From Hennigella sp049177155 (GTDB lineage Bacteria; Bacillota_I; Bacilli_A; Mycoplasmatales; Mycoplasmoidaceae), in contig CP185407.1 of the NCBI GenBank assembly GCA_049177155.1, positions 186,001-250,000 of the forward strand: a DNA stretch of 64,000 bases, read 5' to 3'. The position numbers were made by a program, and so were the translations under genes. Of this stretch, positions 22,761-33,143 are shown in pieces (position 1 is the first letter of the stretch; the number at the start of each line of letters is the position of its first letter). Below the pieces are notes generated by a model. The model had not been told where the DNA came from and did no database searches. It saw only the letters and a list, made by a program, of their open reading frames with translations.

Positions 22761-25157
22761 ATGATTAAGAGTAAATTTAAAAAACCAAAAAAATCACTAT
22801 TTTTATTGTGTAGTAGTGCTTTAGTAGCAGCTTCGGTTGCTATGCCTACCATTTATTTGACTTCCTGTACTAATGAATTGGGAGATCAAAAAGATGAAAC
22901 AGACCAAAGAACCGGCATTTCTTCTGTTACATATAACAGAATGAAAAAAGAATTTAGATCTAAATATGAAGATAAATTAAGAAATCAAGAACTTTTGTCT
23001 GATGATGAAATTGCTGAAAAAATGACGGAATTTGATGATTGGTTATTGAATTTCGACCTTTCGTTAACATCTGATCCAGATTATCCCGAAGCTGCTCCAG
23101 CTGACTATACATCTGCGACAATGGCATTGTCTGAAATTGCTTCAACCAAGTACCAAATAATTTTAACTCGTAGGTCCAATGTGACTTGGAGTGACTTTAC
23201 CGCTCAATATAAAGGGTTAAGACAATCAACATATACATATTTATGGAATCACCAAGTTCAACAACCTATGATTGATAATATTTTAAAACAAGGCGATCAA
23301 AATTTTGATGATTTACTAAATAGTGTCACAAAAGAATATCCTTATGACCCATTATTAGGTATTACTAAATCTCAAGTAAGGTTATTGGATGTTTATCAAA
23401 CAACTAATGCTGAAGCGGCGTTTGTTGCGTCTATGAATCGTCTTTCAGATTTTACTAATAGATTTACTTTTGAATACTACGAAAATGAAGATAATCCTCA
23501 ATATTATGAAGACCTAGTAGATAGTATTGATGTTGGTGAAGAAATAAAACCAGAACAAATGAAACTTATTTTTCATTGTGTAGATCAACAAACTGGATAT
23601 CCAAGAGATTTCGACAATGAAATGTTGCCTGGCTATTTTGTTACACCAAGATTAGGTGCCTGGTATGAGAACCCATACGCCAATTCTTATGCAATGGATA
23701 TTGATTGAGAGATTTATCCAACGTCATATAGAGATCACGAGGAACTTAGACCATTAATTCCTATTGTTACAGCGCATTTATATGGTAGAAATGAAAAGAT
23801 TGAAAAAGGAACATTTGAGCCTAAAGATGATTCATTGCACGAAATTTTTCAATCTTCTGAACATGTAACAACCAGATATTATGTTAGAGCTTCTGCAGGA
23901 TACGAAATTAGTGCATTAAAAGACACTTATTTTGATGAAAATAAAGCCGATCATATTTGTTTAGAATGACAAAACATTGTTCCAACAAACGAAAAAAACA
24001 AATATGAATGTTTCTTTGATGGAATTAAGGAAAATGCCTCAAAAGGTGTTTTGGATCGAACTTCATTAGCTAATTCTGGGCTTAGAATTTCACCAAATGG
24101 TTATGATTATGAAGATTTGAGTACCGTAATTGATCGTATGGATCGCGAGAATCAAGATCCTGACATTGCTAGACCAGATGAAGATTTAGAATTGCATGAA
24201 AAGTTTGTTAAATATTGTACATTGAATTCAAATGTACAAATTGTAGATGATGATAAACATGAGGTTTCTCACCAATTTTATTACCAATACGCGAACTCTA
24301 CATATAAAGATAGTTCGATTTATACAGAACAAGACATAAGACAATCAAATGGTTTTATGATTTCTAAAGAATTTTTTGTGATTGCCAACAGAAAATACGA
24401 TGAAACATATAAATTATTCAAACGATACAAAGACAATGAGTTTAATAAAATTAAACAAAATTGTAATGACCTAGAAGCCAACTTTGTTTCAAATTCATGT
24501 ATGACAGCAGTTATGATAGCAGCAAACGTGCTGAAGTTATTATTTATTGCTAGTATTAGTGCAAAGGCTACTGCTGCTTATAACATTGGTTTGTTAGCAG
24601 CAAATGCTGCTGTATTAGGAATTATTTGACCAGTATATAAGAAATATTTGGTCAAGCCTATTGATGATTATGTTGACACAATTCAAATAATTAGAAGATC
24701 TGATTGCTTTAAGGCAATGCAAGAACGTTTAGCAGAAGATAGTAGGTATTTCTGTGTGTCTGATGATAATGGTAAATTCCCAAAGAATGAATATGAAAGT
24801 AAAGAAACATTCTTTAGAGGATTGCCATTTGCAACAAAAGCTAGACCACTTTTCCAATATTATTCAACAATTATGATTCAAAAAGAATTTGTTGATTTTA
24901 GAGAATTGACTAAAAAATATAATGTGGATCCCCTTGCATTTAAAAAAGAATTTGGTACGTGAATGTACACAGGTGAATGTTATATTGCTAACTATGGTTA
25001 TTCTGGTATCAGAATGCTTATAGGACAATTAATTAAACCTGAATACGAATCACCAATCATGCTAACAATAGCAGAATTTGTCATAGAAACATATATAGGA
25101 ATGATTTTTACAAAGCTTTTGCAAGAAACTGCTTATTCATATGATTATGTGGAGTAG
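22761..25157 (+). CDS. Large surface lipoprotein with an internal hydrophobic segment
   Basis: 798 aa. N-terminal lipoprotein signal with lipobox Leu-Thr-Ser-Cys (res about 33-36). The mature part is acidic and Tyr/Asp-rich to about residue 575. Unusually for a mollicute lipoprotein, a strongly hydrophobic stretch follows (res about 580-625: 'MIAANVLKLLFIAS...AAYNIGLLAANAAVLGII') that could form one or two membrane helices, and the final 30 residues are amphipathic. Trp is encoded by TGG four times and TGA four times, against 0 of 10 TGG in rpoB. First gene of a four-gene operon with gaps of 2-6 bases. No family recognised; a membrane-inserting surface protein is possible but unproven. Confidence 0.88.
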
Positions 25158-25163
25158 ATAATT

Positions 25164-27296
25164 ATGAAAATTAATAAACTATATTCATTATGTATTATTG
25201 CACCCTTTGCTTTAAGTGTAAGCACAATTATCCCTGCGGCAGGGACACAAACAAGAAAAACATTGACTAGAAATGCTTCTATTATTCCGGATCAATACCT
25301 TGAAGTTAAAGACGGTGTTTTATATGGTTTAGCTGAAGGAATTTCACCAGCACATATTTATGAATATGATACACTGCAAATACCTGAAAGTGTTGTTGAA
25401 ATTGCACCTTATGCTTTTGCGTATCTTTTTGACTCTGCTCAAACTAAAATAACAAATATTGATTTTTCCAAAGCAATAAGTTTGCAAAAAATTGGCGACA
25501 ATGCATTTAATTATTGTCATGGTTTAACATGTGATATTGATTTGACACAAAACCCTCAATTAAAATATATTGGTAAAAATTGTTTCTTTTATTGTTTTGG
25601 AATCAAATCTATTTTATTAAATAACCAAGTTACTGATATGAAAATTGCTGACCATGCTTTTTTTCAATGTAGTAGTATTGAAAATTTAACAATTCCAAAT
25701 GGTGTAGTTGATATTGGTAACAGCGCATTTGAAAAATGTACAGGATTAAAGAAAATTAATTTATCAGAATTTACTGAATTTCCAAAATGATTATTATCTT
25801 CATCATGAATTTTCAATCAAGCTGGTCCAAACAAAGTTAATGATGATGAATCACCATCAGTTATAGTTTACTATAATGGTATATCACCAACCCAATGAGC
25901 AGCAATTTTACAAAATAGACAAAATTTGTCAAAATCATGAACTATAACTAGCAAACGTCCTACAAATGTTGATGATTTTACTTATTCTGACGGTGAAACA
26001 AAACACGTTATTAGCGGTCTTAATGGAATCCCTACTTCAATAGATGCATTAGTTATTCCAGATGAGGTAACAGAGATTTCTGATAATGCATTTAAAGATT
26101 CTTTTAAAGTTACAAGGCGAATCCCTGTTATTTTAAATAAGAATTTAAAAAAGATAGGAGCAAATGCATTCTCTGGATGTACAGCATTATATGGCGATTT
26201 AGAATTACCATATCAATTGGAAAGTATTGGCAATGCTGCTTTTAAAGGATGCACTAATTTAAGTGGAAATGTAGTAATTCCTGATGGTGTAACAAAATTA
26301 AATGATGATGTATTTAATGATTCAGGTATCACTGGAGTAACTTTCCATGATGGCGTTGAAGCTTTAGGTAAAAATGTTTTTACTAACTGTGATAAATTAT
26401 CTTGGATAGATGTAAGCGCTTTTAGAAACCATGCACCAGATTGACAAGCACAATCAAAAACTGGAGACCAACCTTTTTATGGTTTAAATGACAATGGTGC
26501 GATATTTATGTTCAGCGATTCCATAAAAAGTGAATGACTAAGTAAATTTATGTCATTAGGTATGACTGATAACATCACTGATGTAGGAACACTTTCCAAA
26601 TGAACTTTAAATGCAAGAAGTGATGTTTCTAGTTTTGTCTTTCCAGATGATGGTTTTACAAGTATCGACCAGTACAACTTGATGGGATTTAGACAAGCAT
26701 TCGCTTCGCCTGAGGTCCTTAATGAATATGGACAAATTAAAACCCCACTTACAACTTTATCTATTGCTAAAGAAGCATTTAAAGGCAAATTAAGATATTT
26801 TGGAGTAACATATTGGAGATTATTCTTAAATGAAGGTTTGCAAACTATAAAAGATTCTGCATTTGAAGGAGATACTGGTTTATATGGCAACTTAGTTTTG
26901 CCTCATACAATTAAAGAAATCGGTGCAAGAGCATTTTATGGCTGTGTATGCTTACAAGGAAAATTATCTTTTCCTCGTTCTAAACCAATAATTGGTACAG
27001 ATGCTTTTTCTGGCACTAACCTATCAGGATACGAATTCCCTGAAAATCTTACGCTTGTAAGTGATAATGCATTTGTTATCAATAGTGCCAACAAAACATT
27101 AGATTTTAGTAAGATATCATCTATTGATGCTTTGAAATTTAGTCCATGAATTAAATTTGAAACCGGCGCTCAAGGAACTATTGTTGCAAAAAATAAAATA
27201 ATAGCCGATCAATTATTTGATTACTTTATAAGATTGCAAGAAAAGTTTGATATCGGTTTTAATCAAAACAACTGGAAAATTGTGGAGGCTAAGTAA
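25164..27296 (+). CDS. BspA-like leucine-rich-repeat surface protein
   Basis: 710 aa. Sec-type signal peptide (MKINKLYSLCIIAPFALSVS...) without a lipobox Cys. The body holds about 15 BspA/LRR_5 repeats of the pattern 'I-G-x-x-A-F-x-x-C-x-x-L' (for example 'KIGDNAFNYCHGL', 'SIGNAAFKGCTNL', 'EIGARAFYGCVCL'). LRR blocks are separated by three non-LRR modules beginning and ending with Trp (W209-W259, W427-W480, W662-W704); the last forms the C-terminus. This family mediates adhesion in Treponema, Tannerella and Trichomonas. Six bases after the previous gene and two before the next, so part of one operon. Surface anchoring mode is unclear. Confidence 0.92.
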
Positions 27297-27298
27297 TT

Positions 27299-28624
27299 AT
27301 GAAAAATGTTATTAAAAAAATAATTCCTTTTGCTTCCTCATTAGCTGTTGGTTTATCAACAACTTGTATTGTTTCATCATGTGGAGTATTAAATCCAAAA
27401 ATTGAAAGTATTACACTTTCAGCTAGACGTGAATATATTTATCCTGGTGAAAAATTAAAAATTAAAGCAAAACTGTTCCCAATTTTATCATCAAAAGAAG
27501 ATTTAATATGATCTATTGATTCGCCTGTAGAAGGATTTACTATTTCTGATGAAGGTTGATTAAAAGCTCCAGAAACTTTTGCTGCAGATGATTCATTTTC
27601 TGTGCAAATTAAAGCGACGTCGAAAAAAGACCCAAATATTTTTGATACTTTTTCACTTTTAGCTATCGCTAATACTGAAAAAAGATTATTAGGATTAAGT
27701 GGTGAATTAGAGTATTTAGGTAGAGATGGCAAACCAGCATCTAGAAAAATATTAAAAACAAAATCTCCAACAGGAGGAGATCTTTATTACTTAGAAGGTG
27801 CCAATCCAAACGACCCTATCGAAAAACAAGATGGTATAAATTTATATACTGGGCGTATAGATGAATTTATTAAATTTACTCCAATCTTTAGACCGGATGT
27901 TAGTAAATATATGAAATTCCATTTGTATAACAACTATGCTTATGACAACCCTGACTACAACTGTGTTTCATGAGTCGGTTATAAAAATGATGAATCTACG
28001 TTAGATATACCAAAAATTATGGCCGTATCTCCTTGGTACCACAAACAATACATTCAAGTGACGTTTGATTGTGAAAAAGATGTTTCTGTTGGACAAAGTT
28101 ATATGGAAATTATTTGTGACGTTTATCAAAATCCAAGGGATAATTCTTTGCCAGTTTTTGACTATAATCCAAACCCTAAAGAAGATAAACCTAGGTCAGA
28201 AGACCAACATAGTGTTACATATCTTCAAGATGGTATGTACACTTCACAAATTATTTGTTCAAAAAATTTAAAGGAAAACACAGAAAAACGTGTTGGAGAC
28301 ATTTATTTATACCGTAAACCATATGAAGAAATGGAACAATCGCTAAAAGGTGTATGAAAACCAAATATTGATGCTCCAAATATATTTACTGAAGAAGGCA
28401 AGCCAAAAGTTTCGGACCTAAAATTTGGAACATATTTACCTGGATCATGAAACTATCCAATAGCTACATTTGATTTAACATATACTGTTGATCAAGATTT
28501 GATTAAAGACTTAGATTATGATTCATTCTTGATTGGTACTTATCATGTATATGATATTTCAGATGTTGAATGCAAGTCTCACATTGCAACACTAGAATTC
28601 TGAGTTCAATGGATTGAGGAATAA
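27299..28624 (+). CDS. Surface lipoprotein with an N-terminal Ig-like (BIG2-type) domain
   Basis: 441 aa. Lipobox Val-Ser-Ser-Cys near residue 28. Residues about 36-125 look like a bacterial Ig-like fold: 'ESITLSARREYIYPGEKLKI', a 'LIWSIDSP' strand and 'FTISDEGWLKAPE', close to the BIG2 pattern. The rest is probably beta-rich, with a Pro/Asp-rich linker ('VFDYNPNPKEDKPRSE') and no recognised catalytic motif. Translation starts two bases after the LRR gene stop. Function unknown; position inside the LRR operon suggests a partner on the cell surface. Confidence 0.88.
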
Positions 28625-28626
28625 TT

Positions 28627-29994
28627 ATGAAAAGTAAGATATTAAAATTAAGTTTAATACCAACAATAGTTGTTCCTAGTGTAGCTATTGTTACTAACTG
28701 TTCAATAGTTGAACATTTGAAAATTATGCCAAAACAAATAGATGGTTCTGATTGACTAGGAAGAATCTCAGGTTATTTTGTAAAAGATGATGACTATGAA
28801 ATAAATACTGAAGACAAAACAGTCACATATTGGAATATGTATGAACTTAAAGCTCATAACTTAGTAGTTCCTAACTATGTTATGTGACAAGGGTCAAAAT
28901 ATAAAGTCGTGTTAGACGAAAAAGCTTTTCAAGATTGTACTGACACACTTAGTGGAAGTGTTGAATTAAATGATTTTTGTGATGTAATACCAGCAAGATG
29001 TTTTCAAAATGATGATAAAATTACAAAAATAATTTTTCACACTTACCCTAAAGAAATTCATGAGGCTGCCTTTCAAGAGTGTTCAGATCTTGCTACAATT
29101 TGTGTTAAGAAGAATGGTAAGATTTATTATGATTGAGCAATAAAATTAGTGACAGTTAGAGCATTTGCTTTTGATGGTTGTCCAATAGAAGGTAATCTTA
29201 TTTTTGGTAGTGATTTTCAAACATTTGAACCAAGCGCTTTTGCCGGCGCTTCGATTAAAAAAATTGATTTATCAATGTGCAATAAAATAGAAGAAATACC
29301 TGAAGACGCTTTCAATGCGTGCGGCTTATTAAAACAAGTAGCCTTTCCAAGCTCAATCATTAGAATTGGCGCCAGAGCTTTCTCGGGATGTAGTGTACTA
29401 GAGAAAATAACTTTACCTGCTCAAGATATGGAATTTTCAAAAGTTGGTGAATCTGCCTTTTCTGGATGCTTACTATTTAGAGGCTTCTTTTACAAGGTTG
29501 AATCAGTTGAATTAAGATTAACTATGAAAATAGTGCAAGAAGCATGCTTCTTCAATAACAAATGCCTAGAACCTAGAAGTTATTTAATTAATAATCCCTT
29601 TGGTTCTGCAAGAGAAGGTACAGATTCACAACTAGCTAAATCATTATTTGAAGCATGTTCATTTACAAGTTGAACTTTTAGTATAAAAAAATACATATGG
29701 CTTTCTCCGAGCGTATTTGCTTTTAATCAAGACTTAAGATTCTTGGACTTTACATCTTTAGAGTACAATGATAATGTCCCAGACAGTTGAAAAAACAATA
29801 TCGGTGTAGGAGAAGTGGCAGATGTCTTTGCTCATGGAAGCAAATTTGGAACAATTTTTGTTAGAAAAGGATTTGTGACTGGTAGTCAACATTTCGATGA
29901 ATGAGTAGAATGATTTGAAAAACAAGGTTTGCATTTTGATAAGACAGATTACGAAACACCATCATTAGATCATTGAAACTTTCAAGAACAATAA
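28627..29994 (+). CDS. BspA-like LRR lipoprotein
   Basis: 455 aa. Signal peptide followed by Cys in 'AIVTNCS'; the lipobox (Val-Thr-Asn-Cys) is non-canonical because Asn is at -1. About nine LRR_5 repeats follow ('FEPSAFAGASI', 'EIPEDAFNACGLL', 'RIGARAFSGCSVL', 'KVGESAFSGCLLF'). The C-terminus (W388-W450) is the same Trp-bounded non-LRR module as in the LRR protein two genes upstream. Last gene of the operon, starting two bases after its neighbour and ending at a strong terminator. Probably an adhesin; ligand unknown. Confidence 0.88.
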
Positions 29995-30019
29995 AAAAAG
30001 AACAAATGTTCTTTTTTTT
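29993..30019. terminator. Terminator of the surface operon, shared with the opposing lipoprotein
   Basis: AAAAAAAGAAC-AAAT-GTTCTTTTTTT, placed between two convergent stop codons. Confidence 0.88.
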
Positions 30020-30782
30020 ATTTGTTTTTGTAAATCATTGAGCAATTATAAAATGTTTCGTCTTGAGGAAAACCAAACGAATTAGTGAACTTGACATTCA
30101 TATTAAATGCTATTACCAAGTCATCTACTGGATCTGAGTTGAAACCTATTTCAAAATATAAATAGTGCTTTCCCAATTCTTCAACAATTTCAGCGGTTTC
30201 AGTAAATCCAACACTTACCACACGACTCGTTTTTACATTTAGAGCCTGTGTAGTAATTGTGTTTTCAATAGGCCTCTTATCAAACAATATTTTATACTTA
30301 CATGAAGTTTCTGTTGTTGAGATGGTTTTGTTACTAATTAATTTTATTTTATCTTTGTTTTGTGGTTCTTCAAATTCGTAACAAACATTAAACCCACTAA
30401 ACTCAAAAGGTGTTTCTGTATAACTATAATTAAACTTAATACCAAACTTAAAATCTTTGCTTACCCATAAAGAAGGATCAATTTGTAGTTGAATAGTTGC
30501 TTGTTTGTTCTTAATTTTAATTGAATCATGGACCAAATCAATTCCATCAAGCCCTTCTTCACTTTCATTAATTAAAGATATTGCTACAGCATTTTTTGGT
30601 GTATATGAGAATGTAAGTGGTATTTCAAACATTTCATTACTACCAGAGAAATCTTGTTCTTTAGCATATACTTCAAACTCAATTTTTTTATCTTGACATC
30701 CAACTAAAGATATCAAAGAAAAGGATGTTGTAGCGCCGGCAACAATTATTGAACTAGCTAAAAGTCACTTCCTATTTTTCAT
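30018..30782 (-). CDS. Lipoprotein, predicted beta-rich, unknown
   Basis: 254 aa. Start ATG at 30782 and a TGA Trp at residue 6 restore a signal peptide ending in lipobox Leu-Val-Gly-Cys (res about 26-29). The mature part has alternating hydrophobic/polar residues typical of beta-sandwich domains and resembles, in composition only, the large lipoprotein at 53313-55682. TATAAT lies 7 bases upstream of the ATG. Convergent with the LRR operon. No recognised family. Confidence 0.82.
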
Positions 30783-30796
30783 ATGTATATTATATA

Positions 30797-30820
30797 AAAA
30801 AACAACTACAGTTGTTTTTT
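30797..30820 (-). terminator. Terminator of the 30806-31402 gene
   Basis: AAAAAACAAC-TACA-GTTGTTTTTT; the stop codon TAG of the minus-strand gene lies in the loop side of the hairpin. Confidence 0.8.
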
Positions 30821-31402
30821 ATTATTGCGTTTAAAAACTACTAAAGCTACTACAAATACAGTTATCATAATAAGCGCTTTTATTACTTCTATGCAGCATA
30901 TACCAATAACTAACATAATTCTTGTTCTTAGTAGATCATAGTATCCACCCAACCATAATACTAATAAAACAACAACACCAACATTTAGTAAGAAAAACAA
31001 AGCTAAACTAGTAGCATTTATGGCAACAAATAGATGTTTCCTATTTGTTAAATAGTGGTATTTTATAGACATGATTAAGCCAGTAATTATTAAACCAATT
31101 CAAATTACCATTAAACATAAATCCATAATGGTAAAGGTTATGACAGTCACATATAATGCATAGATTAGTGGGTTATTAATATCACGGCCTATATTATTTG
31201 TGGCAATTAGATAAGCAAAAATACTAGCAACAATGGTTAGAATACAAAAGATAAAGATAGTTATGCTAATAAAAATTATATTTAAAATTTTAAAAGCTTT
31301 CCTTTTCTTATCTTTAATATAAAGATTTTTTTGAGCTGGTTGTATGTTTTGTGGTTTTGAATGTGATTCCAAATTAACATCAATTACTTGTTCATTAATC
31401 AT
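30806..31402 (-). CDS. Four-helix membrane protein, unknown
   Basis: 198 aa. Soluble N-terminus of about 45 residues (Gln/Lys-rich), then two hydrophobic segments, a TGA-Trp in 'MVIWIGLIITGLI', and two more segments ('FVAINATSLALFFLLNVGVVVLLVL', 'EVIKALIMITVFVVALVVF') before a basic tail. The ATG at 31402 is chosen because TATAAT lies just upstream; an upstream in-frame ATG would place the promoter inside the gene. No family recognised. It may be related in design to the next gene, which also has about four helices. Confidence 0.75.
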
Positions 31403-31436
31403 AGCCAAATTATATATTAATCGATATATAAGCAAA

Positions 31437-31459
31437 TAAAAACTAGGCATTGGCCTAGT
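31437..31459 (-). terminator. Terminator of the 31469-31933 gene
   Basis: Read on the minus strand: ACTAGGC-CAAT-GCCTAGT followed by TTTTTATTTG. Confidence 0.8.
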
Positions 31460-31468
31460 CTTAATATT

Positions 31469-31933
31469 TTATTTAGATTTTCCGTAAATGATATGTTTGA
31501 ATACAGTTGAAATAATGCAAATGTAAACACCAATCAAGCCGGCTACTAGATTTAATACACAAGCAGCAGCTTTTCCATCATGGTCTACATTTTTAAGTGC
31601 AGGGAAAAGTAAACCAATAGAAATAAACATTAATGCAATTGCAATGATTTGTGCAGGTAAAGCAAATAATAAGAATTTCTTTTGTCCTTCTTTACAAGCA
31701 TTTCTATATGCAAAGATACTTGTTATTATTGAAAATAATAAAGTACCAATACAAATAACAAACATAACTACTACATAGATAGCACCAACAAAGTCTTTAA
31801 TTGGTTCTCCTTCTTTTCATAAGAAGGCAATTCCTTCTAATAATGCTAAGAACAATAATGCTCCAGCAAATGAACCAGAAGCAGATGCAAATCATTTTAA
31901 GCTTCTTGTTCCAGGGGTATGATTTTTTAACAT
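31469..31933 (-). CDS. Small four-helix membrane protein, unknown
   Basis: 154 aa with two TGA-Trp codons. Four hydrophobic segments: 'SFAGALLFLALLEGIAFLW', 'AIYVVVMFVICIGTLLFSIIT', 'LLFALPAQIIAIALMFISIGLLF', 'VLNLVAGLIGVYICIISTVF'. ATG 31933 follows a good AAGGAGAAAA site. Its own terminator separates it from the next membrane gene. Topology is reminiscent of small MARVEL- or DUF-type mollicute proteins, but I do not recognise it. Confidence 0.82.
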
Positions 31934-31981
31934 ATTTTCTCCTTAATATTTTTTATTATAAGGGACATCCAACTTTTAAAA

Positions 31982-32008
31982 TAAAAAACTAGGCTTTTGA
32001 CCTAGTTT
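31982..32008 (-). terminator. Terminator of the tRNA-Ile/tRNA-Ala pair
   Basis: Read on the minus strand: AAACTAGG-TCAAAAG-CCTAGTTT and a T-tail directly after tRNA-Ala. Confidence 0.82.
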
Positions 32009-32016
32009 TGATTTAA

Positions 32017-32093
32017 TGGTGGAGCCTAAGGGAATCAAACCCTCGACCCCCTGAGTGCAAATCAGGTGCTCTATCAGGCTGAGCTAAGGCCCC
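32017..32093 (-). tRNA. tRNA-Ala (TGC)
   Basis: Anticodon stem CCTGA/TCAGG with loop TTTGCAC (anticodon TGC). Acceptor GGGGCCT pairs with AGGCTCC and includes the G3:U70 pair that is the alanine identity element. Encoded CCA. Five bases from tRNA-Ile. Confidence 0.96.
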
Positions 32094-32098
32094 ATTAA

Positions 32099-32175
32099 TG
32101 GTGGGAGTAAATTGACTCGAACAATCGACCTCACCCTTATCAGGGGTGTGCTCTAACCAACTGAGCTATACTCCC
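32099..32175 (-). tRNA. tRNA-Ile (GAT)
   Basis: Anticodon stem CACCC/GGGTG with loop CTGATAA (anticodon GAT); acceptor GGGAGTA/TACTCCC, discriminator A and encoded CCA. Upstream member of the Ile-Ala pair; no rRNA operon is adjacent. Confidence 0.96.
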
Positions 32176-32189
32176 ATAAGTAATTAAAA

Positions 32190-32423
32190 TTACTTAGTTG
32201 TTTTGCTAGCCTTTCTACCTTTGCTAGCACCGTTAATTTTTCTCTTGTTAAGAGTCTTTAGTGTTTTGGCAGAAACTTTTACTTTCTTAACTTGACCATT
32301 AGGTAGAGTTACTCTAACTGTTTGTAAGTTAACATTTCATTGACGTCTTGAATGATTCATGGCGTGTGATTTTTTGTTTCCACTCATTGCACGTTTATTT
32401 GTGAAATAATCTTTTCTACTCAT
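32190..32423 (-). CDS. rpmB: 50S ribosomal protein L28 (bL28)
   Basis: 77 aa. Conserved features: 'NKRAMSGNKKSHAMNHSRRQW' (usual GN-x-VSHSNHKTKR-x-W), 'VNLQTVRVTLPNGQVKKVKVSAKTLKTL' and a very basic tail. The TGA Trp sits in the conserved Arg-x-Trp. Fourteen bases separate its stop from tRNA-Ile on the same strand, so they may share a transcript. Divergent from udk. Confidence 0.96.
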
Positions 32424-32518
32424 TGTTTCTTACCTTTACGCGTTTTTTAATTATATCAAATAAATGAAATATTGTCAAATATTACTTATTTATTTATAAA
32501 TAAAATATAATTTTATAT

Positions 32519-33142
32519 ATGAAAAATAAACTAATTATTGTTGCTGGTTGCTCTGGTTCAGGCAAAACAACAATTGCAGGTAAAATCTTGAATTGTTTTA
32601 ATAAAGGACAAGCCCAAGTTATCTGCTTAGATCGTTTTTATTTTGGTAGATGTCCAAAGGTTCCGTTTGTAAAACAAACGGGCCAATATAACTTTGACCA
32701 TCCTAGTTCATTGGATTGAAAATATTTATATAAATCATTAACTGATTTGTTAAAGAATAAGGCAACTCAACTACCTTGCTATGATTACACAATTTCTAAA
32801 AGAAAAGAAGAGGTTGAACAAGCTAAGCCTTCTAAAATAATTATTTTAGAAGGAACATTACCTTTATACAACAAACGTATTAGAGACTTAGCTGCACTTA
32901 AAATTTTTGTTGATACACCAATTGATACATGCTTTGCTCGTAGAGTAAAAAGAGACCAAAAAGAACGTGGTCGAAAATTAGATCAAATAACTAAACGTTG
33001 AAAAACAACAGTCAAACCAATGTATGAGAAGTTTGTTGTGCCAACAAAGAACATGGCAGATTTAATCCTGCCATGAAATGATGGAGACAATCAAGCAGGA
33101 TTAGATTTGGTATTAACTGCAATTAGAAAGTTGGTTAAATAG
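32519..33142 (+). CDS. udk: Uridine/cytidine kinase
   Basis: 207 aa. Phosphorylates uridine and cytidine in pyrimidine salvage. P-loop GCSGSGKTTIAGKIL near the N-terminus, substrate region 'LDRFYFGR' and 'GQYNFDHPSSLDW' (YNFDHPDAFD in other Udk), 'PCYDYTISKR', and the LID-like Arg-rich 'FARRVKRDQKERGRK'. Start follows TATATATG, so the message is nearly leaderless. One base before tkt. First gene of an apparent udk-tkt-UPF0154-engB-valS operon. Confidence 0.95.
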
Positions 33143-33143
33143 T

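Noticed and set aside
22761..28624. A MIB-MIP immunoglobulin-binding/protease system in the lipoprotein operon
   Set aside because: The lengths are suggestive, but I see no DUF31-type protease motif (catalytic His/Asp/Ser with GTxW-like features) or MIB-like repeats; the LRR and Ig-like content points elsewhere.
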